NCBI GenBank assembly: GCA_903849645.1 | Contig: CAINJJ010000050.1 | Location: forward strand, 1 to 64,000 | Length of the DNA stretch: 64,000 bases | Source: an uncultured Acidobacteriaceae bacterium | GTDB lineage: Bacteria; Acidobacteriota; Terriglobia; Terriglobales; Acidobacteriaceae | Direction of reading: 5' to 3' | Position numbers and translations under genes: made by a program | The notes under the pieces: model-generated | Seen by the model: only the letters and a program-made list of their open reading frames with translations | Told to the model about the DNA's origin: nothing | The model's database searches: none | In this document: one piece after another, positions 47,289 through 54,660 of the stretch | Position numbering within the stretch: the first letter of the stretch is position 1 | Layout of the letters: each line of letters opens with the position of its first letter

Positions 47289-47585
47289 TTAGATCGCGCT
47301 CGGCTTGGAGCCGTCGGTGGCGCAGCCGCCCTTGCCCTTGCAGCTGTTTTTGGCCTTGCAGCCGTTGTCGCCCGTCTTGCAGCCGCCCTGGCCCTTGCAG
47401 TCGTTCTTGCCCTTACAGGAGTGCTTTGAAGTGTCCTTGTCCTGGGCCGTATAGCGCAGGCCTGCCTTGGCCGCCTTCACCGTCGAGCCGTTGTGGTTCT
47501 GGGTGGACTGCGCCGCGACGGAGGTTCCGCCCATCAGGCCGGAGAGAGCTGCGGTCAGGAGCAATGCGTTGATCTGATTCTTCAT
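47289..47585 (-). CDS. bufA: Cys-rich exported RiPP precursor, bufferin-type (BufA-like)
   Basis: The 98-residue protein from ATG 47585 (GAGGTC site) has a signal peptide (INALLLTAALSGLMGGTSVAAQ), a short linker and a Cys/Lys/Gly-rich core. The six cysteines (57, 63, 69, 76, 82, 88) are spaced C-X5-C-X5-C-X6-C-X5-C-X5-C, two tandem CX5CX5C modules such as CKGKNDCKGQGGC and CKAKNSCKGKGGC. This is the pattern of BufA2/HvfA-like precursors whose cysteines the DUF692 oxidase modifies. The signal peptide is unusual for RiPPs generally but normal for bufferins, which act in the periplasm. Homopolymer-free and well placed 122 nt before bufB. Confidence 0.88.
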   Translation of the reverse strand: MKNQINALLLTAALSGLMGGTSVAAQSTQNHNGSTVKAAKAGLRYTAQDKDTSKHSCKGKNDCKGQGGCKTGDNGCKAKNSCKGKGGCATDGSKPSAI

Positions 47586-47711
47586 GGTATTTTGACCTCG
47601 TTTGGGAAGTTGGGGGCGGATGCTCTCCGCCGGTTCGCTCACTGCATCGGGCCCCTCTGCGGTCCCGCGCTTCCGGTGTCATGCCCTATGGGAGTGTGTG
47701 TCCGCGGGAAA

Positions 47712-47717
47712 GGTTAC
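47712..47717 (-). promoter_or_regulatory. Candidate ECF-type -35 element (GTAACC) for the bufferin operon
   Basis: On the minus strand the region upstream of bufA has TTGTAACC about 127 nt before the start codon. GTAACC is the -35 element recognised by several ECF sigma factors, including SigF of Caulobacter, which controls a bufferin operon. The -10 sixteen nt downstream (around ACTC) is not a convincing match. Weak evidence, but the ECF sigma gene lies 1 kb away. Confidence 0.35.
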
Positions 47718-47864
47718 AAGCGAAATCAGAAAGGCTCGAATTTCCATTTCCGTAGCACCACCCATCCGTTCAGCCGCACCGGAATGGCCTCGTCAAGGGC
47801 CTCTGAGCTAACCTGATCCTGCCCCCTCCGTTGAGGCGTGGTGATTGTCTGGAGGAGACCTGCC

Positions 47865-48299
47865 ATGAACCCCAAGGGATTGCGAGCCCTGAGCGGCGCA
47901 AGCCTGCTGATTGTCCTGCTCCAGAGCGCCTGCACCGCGGTGCTCACCATCAGCGGCATCCGGGTGGCCATCGGCCTCACCGCCCTGGCCGCGGCCAGCG
48001 GCATCTACGCCCCGGCCAAAGGCTTCCATCAGGACGCCATTCGCATCCCCATGCTCTGGCTGGCCACCATCGGCGCCCTGGTCAACCTCGCCGTCCTTGC
48101 CTGGATCTGGAAGCTCCGCGCCGCCCCCGCCGCGCAGTGGCGCAGGCGCGAACTCACGCCCCGCCAGAAGCGCTCGGAACGCCTCCAGGTTGCCCTGTCC
48201 GTTGTCACCCTGATTCTTGTGGGATTCGAAGTGTGGACCCATACCTTGGTCCACCGGACCGGCCCCCCGCCTGCTCCAGACGCTCAGCATCTTCGCTAG
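47865..48299 (+). CDS. Small membrane protein, unknown
   Basis: The 144-residue protein from ATG 47865 (strong GGAGGAGA site) has four hydrophobic segments: GASLLIVLLQSACTAVLTI, VAIGLTALAAASGIY, MLWLATIGALVNLAVLAWIWKL and LQVALSVVTLILVGFEVW. No family is recognised. It lies between the bufferin operon and the anti-sigma gene, on the opposite strand to both; its stop codon overlaps the anti-sigma stop (convergent). It starts about 280 nt from bufA, divergent, so it could share regulatory DNA with it. Confidence 0.7.
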   Translation: MNPKGLRALSGASLLIVLLQSACTAVLTISGIRVAIGLTALAAASGIYAPAKGFHQDAIRIPMLWLATIGALVNLAVLAWIWKLRAAPAAQWRRRELTPRQKRSERLQVALSVVTLILVGFEVWTHTLVHRTGPPPAPDAQHLR

Positions 48300-48544
48300 C
48301 CGGGGTCTTTGAGATCCAGTTCCCTGTCCAGCCGCGCGTGCAACCGTTCGCTGTAGCCCGCCGGCAGCTCAAACACCCGGTCGTCCGCCATCAGAACCAC
48401 AACGTTGCGCGTCGAGTCCAGCACCGCCGAGCAGATCTCGCACGTCTCCAGGTGCTTGTCGATGTCCGCGCGCAGGGCCGCATCCACCTCGCCATCGATA
48501 TAGGCCGAGATGTGCTCCCACACGTGTTTGCAGTCGATCTTCAT
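48296..48544 (-). CDS. Anti-sigma factor with zinc-finger (zf-HC2) domain
   Basis: The 82-residue protein has the ZAS zinc motif: CKHVWEHISAYIDGEV, then DKHLETCEICSAVLD (H-X3-C-X2-C). There is no membrane segment, so it is a cytoplasmic, possibly redox- or metal-sensing anti-sigma. It overlaps the ECF sigma gene by 4 nt and should bind and hold it inactive. Zinc loss or thiol oxidation would release the sigma factor, by analogy with RsrA/ChrR-type proteins. Confidence 0.9.
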   Translation of the reverse strand: MKIDCKHVWEHISAYIDGEVDAALRADIDKHLETCEICSAVLDSTRNVVVLMADDRVFELPAGYSERLHARLDRELDLKDPG

Positions 48545-49170
48545 TTGCCTAACCCAAACAGCCCTTTGCGCCGCGGCGCAAATCCCTTCAGTTGCGGAGC
48601 CAGCTCCCGCTGCAGCAGGGCCCGCGCCCGGTGCAGGCGGACCTTGACCGCCCCTTCTTGAATGCCCAGCGCCGCCGCGGTTTCGCGCACGTCCATCTCT
48701 TCGATGTCACGAAGCATCACAACGTTACGGTAAATCGCCGGAAGCCCCTCGATCGCCTTGCGCAGAATCGCGCCCAGTTCCTTCCGCTCCAGCTCTTCCA
48801 GCGGAATCTCCCGCCAGCTCGTCAAAATCGCCGGCGTGTAATCGCCGCTCTGCTCGTCGGTCTCCGCCTCCAGCGAGTCCTCCCGCCGGCTCGCCTGTTT
48901 GCGCAGCCGTCCCAGCCCCTCGTTGCGCGCAATCGACAACACCCACGTGCGAAACTGCGCATCGCCACGAAACAGGTGCAGGTTCTGATACACCTTGATC
49001 GCCGTCTCCTGCGCCGCATCCTCGGCCTCGGCTTCATTCTTCAAGAGGGAATAAAGCATGAAATAGATTCCGCGCTCCAGAGGCCGGATCAGGTCGTGAA
49101 ACAGGTGCTTCTCCCCCGCAAGGATGCGGCGGATGCACTCGGCCTCGAACTCGGGATTGGATGCGCTCAT
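48541..49170 (-). CDS. ECF-family RNA polymerase sigma factor
   Basis: From ATG 49170 the 209-residue protein has sigma region 2 (LFHDLIRPLERGIYFMLYSLLKNEAEAEDAAQETAIKVYQNLHLF, then FRTWVLSIARNEGLGRLRK) and region 4 (GLPAIYRNVVMLRDIEEMDVRETAAALGIQEGAVKVRLHRARALLQ). The ORF-track start at 49269 has a 33-residue unmatched extension. It overlaps its zinc anti-sigma gene by 4 nt. It is divergent from the zinc-ribbon gene. The bufferin operon lies 1 kb further along the same strand and is a candidate target. Confidence 0.94.
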   Translation of the reverse strand: MSASNPEFEAECIRRILAGEKHLFHDLIRPLERGIYFMLYSLLKNEAEAEDAAQETAIKVYQNLHLFRGDAQFRTWVLSIARNEGLGRLRKQASRREDSLEAETDEQSGDYTPAILTSWREIPLEELERKELGAILRKAIEGLPAIYRNVVMLRDIEEMDVRETAAALGIQEGAVKVRLHRARALLQRELAPQLKGFAPRRKGLFGLGK

Positions 49171-49383
49171 CTGGCTCTGCGAGGGGCCAAAGCGGGACCA
49201 CCGTGGCTCTCCCTGCCCCTTGCTTTGAACTATAGCGCGACTGCCCTTTGGACTTCGCGTCCGCAACATGCGCAGGCCGCCGGAAAGGCCGGCTCAGATC
49301 AATAGTCTGCAAGTTTTTCGCTTGCAACAGATTACTTTCACTCAAATTGCACTTTCCGCTGTACAATCTCCACGAGGAGACCC

Positions 49384-49725
49384 ATGGCCGGAGATATTCA
49401 ACTTCAGTGCAGCGATTGCGGGCAGGACTTCACCTTCACCGCTGCGGATCAGGCGTTCTTTCAGGAACGTGGTTACTCGACCCCAAAACGTTGCAAGAAT
49501 TGCCGCTTGGCAAAGAAGAACGATCAGGGGGGCTCCGGCTACCGTTCGGCTCCAGCACAGGGTACACCTGTTATTTGCTCGGGTTGCGGCCAGCCTACAA
49601 CAGTGCCTTTTGAGCCGCGTGGTGACAGGCCGGTCTTCTGCCGCGACTGCTACCAGGCGCGCAAGGGCAGCGGTGGCGGTCCGGGCGGCGGTGGCGGAAG
49701 CTCCCGCGGGCGCGGCAGGTACTAA
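49384..49725 (+). CDS. Small protein with two CXXC zinc ribbons
   Basis: The 113-residue protein has two treble-clef-like pairs of CXXC knuckles: LQCSDCGQDFTF with KRCKNCRLAK, and VICSGCGQPTTV with VFCRDCYQARK. The pattern matches the short acidobacterial and firmicute zinc-ribbon protein group (zf_Tbcl-like). A Gly/Arg-rich C-terminus (GGGSSRGRGRY) could bind RNA. A strong GAGGAGA site precedes the ATG, and a TACAAT sits about 16 nt upstream of that as a possible -10; no good -35 is seen. Function unknown, possibly nucleic-acid binding. Confidence 0.8.
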   Translation: MAGDIQLQCSDCGQDFTFTAADQAFFQERGYSTPKRCKNCRLAKKNDQGGSGYRSAPAQGTPVICSGCGQPTTVPFEPRGDRPVFCRDCYQARKGSGGGPGGGGGSSRGRGRY

Positions 49726-49883
49726 ATCGTAGCGGGCTGGATTTTCAAGCAATCTCCGGCCCCGCTCGACGCTTCCATATTCCAGGCAGAGGCCTTTTGT
49801 GCGGTTGACCCACCAGGCTCAGGTCAACTTATCATTGCCGCTCGAGTTATGCCTGCTGAAATCAGCAATCAAGTCAGATTCAC

Positions 49884-49923
49884 AAAAGAGCGGGGCAGCG
49901 AATTTTCGCCGCCCCGCTCTTTT
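49884..49923. terminator. Bidirectional intrinsic terminator
   Basis: AAAAGAGCGGGGC and GCCCCGCTCTTTT form a perfect 13-bp stem around an AGCGAATTTTCGCC loop, with A- and T-runs on the two sides. It lies between the plus-strand zinc-ribbon gene and the minus-strand C45 hydrolase gene, which converge, and so serves both. Confidence 0.85.
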
Positions 49924-49951
49924 GTCGTTCCAGCGCTCTTGGTCAGTCCGG

Positions 49952-51400
49952 TTACTTCTTTTCCCCAGCCGCAAACTGCGTCCACGGACCCGCCTTCATG
50001 TCCTTGAGAATCGGCTTCAGATAGATATACTCCGGATGCGCCGCCAGAAACGGAGCCGCGATGAAGTCCTCGCCGCAAGGATGGCCTGCCCGCCCGATAA
50101 ACGACAGATGGGCGGCCATCTCCGAGTCCGCCACCTTGCCCGTCACCGCTCCGCCCGGGTAATACGGCGCCCATTCCCACTCCGGCACCCCGCGCTTCAC
50201 CGTATCCACGTGCCCGCAGAGCGAACGCTCATCCGCCTCCGTCTTGCCCGAGTAGCTGTCGTCATGGTCTGCCATGAACTTCTCGGCCATTTCAGTATCG
50301 ATGCGCCCCTTGGACTCGGCGATCTTCTTCTCCCAGGTCACGCGCCTCGCATTCGGCGAACTGCCCAGGTTGCTTGGGTCAAAGCCATCTGTCTCCGTCC
50401 TGATCAGGTCCGGGTCGCGGGGGAAGTTGGAGCTGACAAAGTAACCATCCTTCGAACGCCACAGCGGCGTGTTCTTCAAGCCCAGTTCCAGGTACGCAAC
50501 CTCCCCGCTGTTGCGATCCCCGATCAACCAGTCGTTGGCGTAGCCGCCGTTGTTGCCGTCCTTGATCAGCGCCACATATTCATCGATGGAGCCGCCATAC
50601 TGCAGCGCCTTCCGCGAGCGCACAAACTCAGGCTTTCCGTTCGAGTCCCACCCCTCAAACTGCGTAATCGTGGTCTCCGTCACCATCAACCCTGCCGCAT
50701 TCACCCCGAAGTCGTCCTCACTGGTAATCACGCCAGGCTCGCCATCCACCAGCATCCGGTGCCCCTTGGCCGGTTGAATATCAAAGATCACCGTCCACCG
50801 CTCTCCCTCGGCATAGCTTGACCAGTTGTTGTGCGCAATCACGATCTTTCCGCCCCTGGTGTAGCTGCCCGTGGCGATGAACGCCGAGCAGCGCCCCTCG
50901 GGCTTGATCTTCGGAGCGCCCGCCGCCTTCTCCTTCTTGTCCAGCCAGGGCACATAGTACTCCGACAGCTCCATCTCCCCGTTCAGCGCCACAATGTCCC
51001 ACACATCGGCCTTCCCGCCCTTCGACTGAACCCCTTTGGCGATTCCCGCCAGCTCCTGCTGATACTCCGGGTCAATGTGCGGCCAGAGCATGGTGCGCCC
51101 CGCCTCACGGTAGAACTGCCAGTTGCGCTTGGTGGCGTGGCGGCTCTCCAACTGCGTCACCCGCAGCAGGTCCTCAATCTCAGCCGAAAGCAGGCTGCCA
51201 TGCTGAAAGCCAATCTGCGCGGGTGTGCCTTCCAGGTGCACATACGTCCACCCTCCCCGCTCGAAGCGGTAGCCGGGGTCTGTGCTGTTGGGGGTGGCAG
51301 TACTCGATGGCGCGCCAGTCGCGGCGGCAGGCAGAGTTGCAAGGGCGGAAAACGCGAAAAGAGCAAGCGCCGGAACGGCGCGGCGGAGCAGAGCAGGCAT
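49952..51400 (-). CDS. C45/phospholipase B-like Ntn hydrolase, exported
   Basis: The 482-residue protein from ATG 51400 (GGAGGAAC site) has a signal peptide (LFAFSALATLPAAATG). The Ntn-hydrolase nucleophile Cys is in EGRCSAFIATGSYTRGGKIVIAHNNW, as in the C45/phospholipase-B-like superfamily, in which the proenzyme self-cleaves before this Cys. The conserved GVNAAGLMVTETTI and NDWLIGDRNSGEVAYLEL follow. The substrate may be an acylated amine, peptide or lipid; the family is poorly characterised in bacteria. It is convergent with the zinc-ribbon gene. Confidence 0.82.
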   Translation of the reverse strand: MPALLRRAVPALALFAFSALATLPAAATGAPSSTATPNSTDPGYRFERGGWTYVHLEGTPAQIGFQHGSLLSAEIEDLLRVTQLESRHATKRNWQFYREAGRTMLWPHIDPEYQQELAGIAKGVQSKGGKADVWDIVALNGEMELSEYYVPWLDKKEKAAGAPKIKPEGRCSAFIATGSYTRGGKIVIAHNNWSSYAEGERWTVIFDIQPAKGHRMLVDGEPGVITSEDDFGVNAAGLMVTETTITQFEGWDSNGKPEFVRSRKALQYGGSIDEYVALIKDGNNGGYANDWLIGDRNSGEVAYLELGLKNTPLWRSKDGYFVSSNFPRDPDLIRTETDGFDPSNLGSSPNARRVTWEKKIAESKGRIDTEMAEKFMADHDDSYSGKTEADERSLCGHVDTVKRGVPEWEWAPYYPGGAVTGKVADSEMAAHLSFIGRAGHPCGEDFIAAPFLAAHPEYIYLKPILKDMKAGPWTQFAAGEKK

Positions 51401-51456
51401 CCAGGTTCCTCCAGATTTCCCTGAAGATACCACGGTGCCTCAATCGCCGCGAAACG

Positions 51457-53493
51457 TCAACGCTTCTTCGCCGGCTTCCCGGCAGCTTTCTTCGCTGCGG
51501 GTTTGGCCGCCTTCACGGGCTTGGCTGGCGTCGCCGCCGGCTTCTTCTTTCCCGCGGCAGGCTTCGCGGCCGGAGCTTTCGCCGCCACCTTCGCTACCGG
51601 CTTCGGCGCAGGCTTTGCCAGCCCCTTCACGGCAGCCTTGGCCGGTTTAGCCGCGCCAGCCGGGTGTGCCTTTTGCGTCGCGGGCTTGGCAGCAGGCGCA
51701 TGCTTCGCCGCAGGTGCAGGTTTTGTTGCAGGTACAGGCTTGACCGCCGGCGCTGCAGCCGCCTTGCCCTTCTTCGCTTCGGCCGCAACTTTGGCCGGCT
51801 TCACCGGCGCTTCCACGGGCGCGTTCTTCCCGGCAGCCCCATGGCCCCTTCCGTGGAACGCATCTTCCACCTTCGCCGCAGCCACAGCGGGCGCCTTCTT
51901 TTCCTTGGGCGACGCCTTGGGAGCCCGCGACGGGGGAGGCGGAGGCGGTTCATCCTCGTCCTCCTCATCCTCCTCGGCATCCAGGTCGTCGTCCGCATCC
52001 AGCGGCTCGGTTTCGATAGCGATGTCCGAATCCAGATCCACCTTGGGCAGGCTCAGGCTCAGATCCAGATCATCATCGTCCCCGCCAATGTCGTCCAGGT
52101 CATCGTCGTCGTCTGACTCGTCCTCGGAATCCTCGTCATCATCAAACGAAGCCTCCTTGATCTTGGCCTCGGCGCCGCGCTTCGCCCGTGGACGCTTGAT
52201 CGTCACCTGCGGCGGAGGCGCCGGCGGCGAGTGCGGCTCAAGGAACGCGCGAACCTCCTCCGGCGTCGTCAGCCTTCCATCAATCAGCTCCAGAAAAACC
52301 GAGTGCACAATCTCCGCATACCCGGCCAGCTCCGGCGTGATGCGCATCTCCTGCATCAGCGCATGAGGAATCCGTCCCCTGGTCTCCGGCCAGGCTTTCA
52401 GGAACTGGTTGAAGCGCTCCTTTACGGCTGCATCCTTTGTTGTAAATCCAAGCCAGAGAATCGCTTCCGGATCATAGCTCATGAAAAGCTTGAAGCTCGT
52501 CGAAGGCGTCGCATTGTCTTTGGACAGCAGCACCTTGGCAAATCCAGACGCCAGCGCATCCAGGCTGTTCCACTCTTGCACAAACCCAGGACGCAGCATC
52601 AGCTTCTTCAGCGCCGCCAGATCCTTGGCCGCCAGCTTCGCCGTCAGCAAATGCATCTGCGCCGCCGAAATGTCCGCATGAACCCCCTGCACCAGCAGCT
52701 CCACCGCCAGATCGTGCAGCGCCTTGAGCCGCTCCTCGTCCGCCTTCGCCGCGGTCCAGGCCGGGAACAGCACCTTCATCCAGCCCTCGGCCTCCAGCGC
52801 ACGCAGAATCTTCAGCCCCTCTTCCTCATGGCCTATCTGCTCCAGTTCCTGGCTCCGCGCCTGTGCGGAGAGGTGCTCGATCACGCCCTCTTCCCGGGCA
52901 TTGTCATAGCGGGTCCGGGTCTTGCTGTCGAACTCCCAGCCCAGCCGCGCCTGGTAGCGCGTCGCCCGGATCAAGAGCGACGGCTCCTCCAGAAACCCGT
53001 AATTCGACACCAGCCGCAGCGTCCGAGACTCGATATCCGCAGCCCCGTTCATGGGGTCCATCAGCAGCCCATAGGAGCCTTCATTCAGGGAGAGCGCCAT
53101 CGCGTTGACCGTGAAGTCCCGGCGGCGCAGGTCTTCCTGGATCGAGGCCGGGTGGTAAACCGGGCTCCCCGGCTTGGGATACTCGCACCGGTGCGCGCTC
53201 ACCAGGTCCACGCGGACGGTCCCCGGAAAGCACAGGTAAAGCGATCGCTTCTGTTCGTCCTGGCCCCAGACCTTGCCGCCCAGGCTCTCAATTTTGCTCT
53301 TGAGATTCAGTGCATCGCCATGCACAGCCACTTCAAGATCGCGAACCGCGTGGCCGCTGGTCAAATCGCGAACCGCATCCCCGGTCAGGAACAGGATCGT
53401 TCCCGCCTCGCGGGCTGTATCGCGCAACTGTTGCAATGCGTGCTTCTGGTCGGCCGACAGCCGATTTTCCAGCAGATAAATGTAGTCCGGCAT
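51457..53493 (-). CDS. CCA-adding/poly(A)-polymerase-family protein with acidic linker and histone H1-like tail
   Basis: The 678-residue protein from ATG 53493 has a class II nucleotidyltransferase head (LFLTGDAVRDLTSGHAVRDLEV), the motif RRRDFTVNAMALSL, and DPMNGAADIESRTLRLV with SLLIRATRYQARLGWEFD, as in CCA/poly(A) enzymes. The motif usually reading DxD is DLE here, so activity may be changed. After about residue 440 comes an Asp/Glu-rich stretch (~445-525), then ~140 residues of Lys/Ala/Pro repeats (AAKPA, KPAKA), ending KKAAGKPAKKR, as in histone H1 or bacterial HU/KU extensions. The tail could bind RNA or DNA. This combination is unusual. Confidence 0.85.
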   Translation of the reverse strand: MPDYIYLLENRLSADQKHALQQLRDTAREAGTILFLTGDAVRDLTSGHAVRDLEVAVHGDALNLKSKIESLGGKVWGQDEQKRSLYLCFPGTVRVDLVSAHRCEYPKPGSPVYHPASIQEDLRRRDFTVNAMALSLNEGSYGLLMDPMNGAADIESRTLRLVSNYGFLEEPSLLIRATRYQARLGWEFDSKTRTRYDNAREEGVIEHLSAQARSQELEQIGHEEEGLKILRALEAEGWMKVLFPAWTAAKADEERLKALHDLAVELLVQGVHADISAAQMHLLTAKLAAKDLAALKKLMLRPGFVQEWNSLDALASGFAKVLLSKDNATPSTSFKLFMSYDPEAILWLGFTTKDAAVKERFNQFLKAWPETRGRIPHALMQEMRITPELAGYAEIVHSVFLELIDGRLTTPEEVRAFLEPHSPPAPPPQVTIKRPRAKRGAEAKIKEASFDDDEDSEDESDDDDDLDDIGGDDDDLDLSLSLPKVDLDSDIAIETEPLDADDDLDAEEDEEDEDEPPPPPPSRAPKASPKEKKAPAVAAAKVEDAFHGRGHGAAGKNAPVEAPVKPAKVAAEAKKGKAAAAPAVKPVPATKPAPAAKHAPAAKPATQKAHPAGAAKPAKAAVKGLAKPAPKPVAKVAAKAPAAKPAAGKKKPAATPAKPVKAAKPAAKKAAGKPAKKR

Positions 53494-53752
53494 TTCGTTT
53501 CCCTGCCTCTGCCGCCCGTTTTCTTTGCCAAGTGGCTGATGTTGCAACGGTTACGGCGCAGCCTGCCAATGGTTGCAAAGCAGTACAGTAACACAAGTCA
53601 GCCCCCTTGGCTAGGCAACTCGCCACCCTTGAAATACCCCTTTGGGGTAACTGTTTCATATACAAGGACTCCCCCCCCCAGTCGCTCCCGGAAGCTCCCC
53701 TTCCTTGTACCGTTTCAGGACAGTTTGCACCCCTTTTGCTGCATCTTCCGCC

Positions 53753-54307
53753 ATGACCCAAGCCCGCTCCATGCGACAATTCTCACCAATGGCCTCCGTG
53801 CGCAAGCCCGTGATCGTACGCAAGTTCTCCCGGGATTGGTCCGCCGGTTATGCCGGCGCCACACTCGGCCAAAGCCCATCCGAGCTTGAAATCCTCGACC
53901 TCGCCGGCAAGGTGCTCCGCATCGGCTGGTCCGAGGTCAAATGGGTCTGCTACGTCCGCGACTTCCCGGCCTCTTCCTCTGACCAGGCCAACCCCGAGCG
54001 CCTGCTTCACAAGCGCTTCTCGATCCGCCCGCGCGCCCCCGGCCTCTGGCTCCGCCTCACCCTCACCGATGGCGACGAACTCGAAGGCCTGGCCGCCAAT
54101 GACCGCTCCCTGGTAGACGGCGCGGGCCTGCTCCTCACCCCGCCCGACATGCGCTCCAACACCCAGCGCATTTACATTCCCCGCCAGGCCATCCAGACCC
54201 TTGAAGTCCTCAGCCTCATCGGCGCCCCCGGCCGCCGTCATGCCACCGCCACTCACCCCCGTACCGAGCAGCCCGACCTCTTCCCATCCGACGCCGACAC
54301 GCCATAA
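53753..54307 (+). CDS. DUF6982-like soluble protein
   Basis: The 184-residue protein has the recognisable acidobacterial blocks IVRKFSRDWSAGYAG, ILDLAGKVLRIGWSEVKWVCYVRDF, NPERLLHKRFSIRPRAPGLWLRLTL, and TPPDMRSNTQRIYIPRQAIQTLEVLSLI. I believe this is the DUF6982 group; its function is not known. No signal peptide or membrane segment is present. The start is uncertain: ATG 53753, 53771 and 53789 are all possible, with no clear ribosome-binding site; 53789 begins nearest to the conserved part. A C9 run upstream separates it from the divergent nucleotidyltransferase gene. Confidence 0.72.
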   Translation: MTQARSMRQFSPMASVRKPVIVRKFSRDWSAGYAGATLGQSPSELEILDLAGKVLRIGWSEVKWVCYVRDFPASSSDQANPERLLHKRFSIRPRAPGLWLRLTLTDGDELEGLAANDRSLVDGAGLLLTPPDMRSNTQRIYIPRQAIQTLEVLSLIGAPGRRHATATHPRTEQPDLFPSDADTP

Positions 54308-54347
54308 ACTGGCTGCGAAAAGCCGGTAAATTCCATCGATGTGTCCG

Positions 54348-54516
54348 GGCACGACTTCACAGGCCGCGGAAAGACTCGATGGGAGGCACGAAGGGTCAGG
54401 GCCCGACTTCACAGGCCGCGGAAAGACTTGATGGGAGGCACGAAGTGTCAGGGCCCGACTTCACAGGCCGCGGAAAGACTCGATGGGAGGCACGAAGTGT
54501 CAGGGCACGACTTCAG
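54348..54516. repeat. 52-bp tandem repeat, three copies plus a 13-nt partial
   Basis: The unit GGGC(A/C)CGACTTCACAGG... to ...GGAGGCACGAAG(G/T)GTCA is 52 bp and is repeated exactly end to end at 54348, 54400 and 54452, with a partial copy from 54504. The copies differ at only a few positions. Because 52 is not a multiple of three, each copy reads in a new frame, so the ORF through it is not a gene. There are no spacers, so it is not CRISPR. Confidence 0.93.
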
Positions 54517-54634
54517 TCGTGCCGTAAGCCCCATATAATCGAGCGGGCTTTAGCCCCTGCGGTATGCTTTTCAGGCTGTGTGCTCAAAAACCAACCTTTT
54601 CGGCAGCCAGTAAGACCGGGCTCAAATGCCCGGT
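54505..54634. repeat. Cluster of short palindromes upstream of lpxD
   Basis: Three hairpins: GGCACGAC-TTCA-GTCGTGCC at 54505-54524, GGGC-TTTA-GCCC at 54546-54557, and ACCGGGC-TCAAAT-GCCCGGT at 54615-54634. The first grows out of the partial copy of the 52-bp repeat. They resemble REP-like intergenic palindromes of this phylum. They may end the upstream transcript; no T-run follows. Confidence 0.7.
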
Positions 54635-54660
54635 GCAACCCTTCCGTTACAATTCCATTG

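Noticed and set aside
53671-53679. C9 homopolymer as a phase-variation tract
   Set aside because: It lies outside any convincing reading frame and the promoter position is unknown; only a possible sequencing weak spot.
54348-54516. CRISPR array
   Set aside because: Repeats are directly adjacent with no spacers and no cas genes nearby.
54379-54660. Extended N-terminus of the LpxD frame through the 52-bp repeats
   Set aside because: Each repeat shifts frame because 52 is not divisible by 3, and the LpxD homology starts at 54661.
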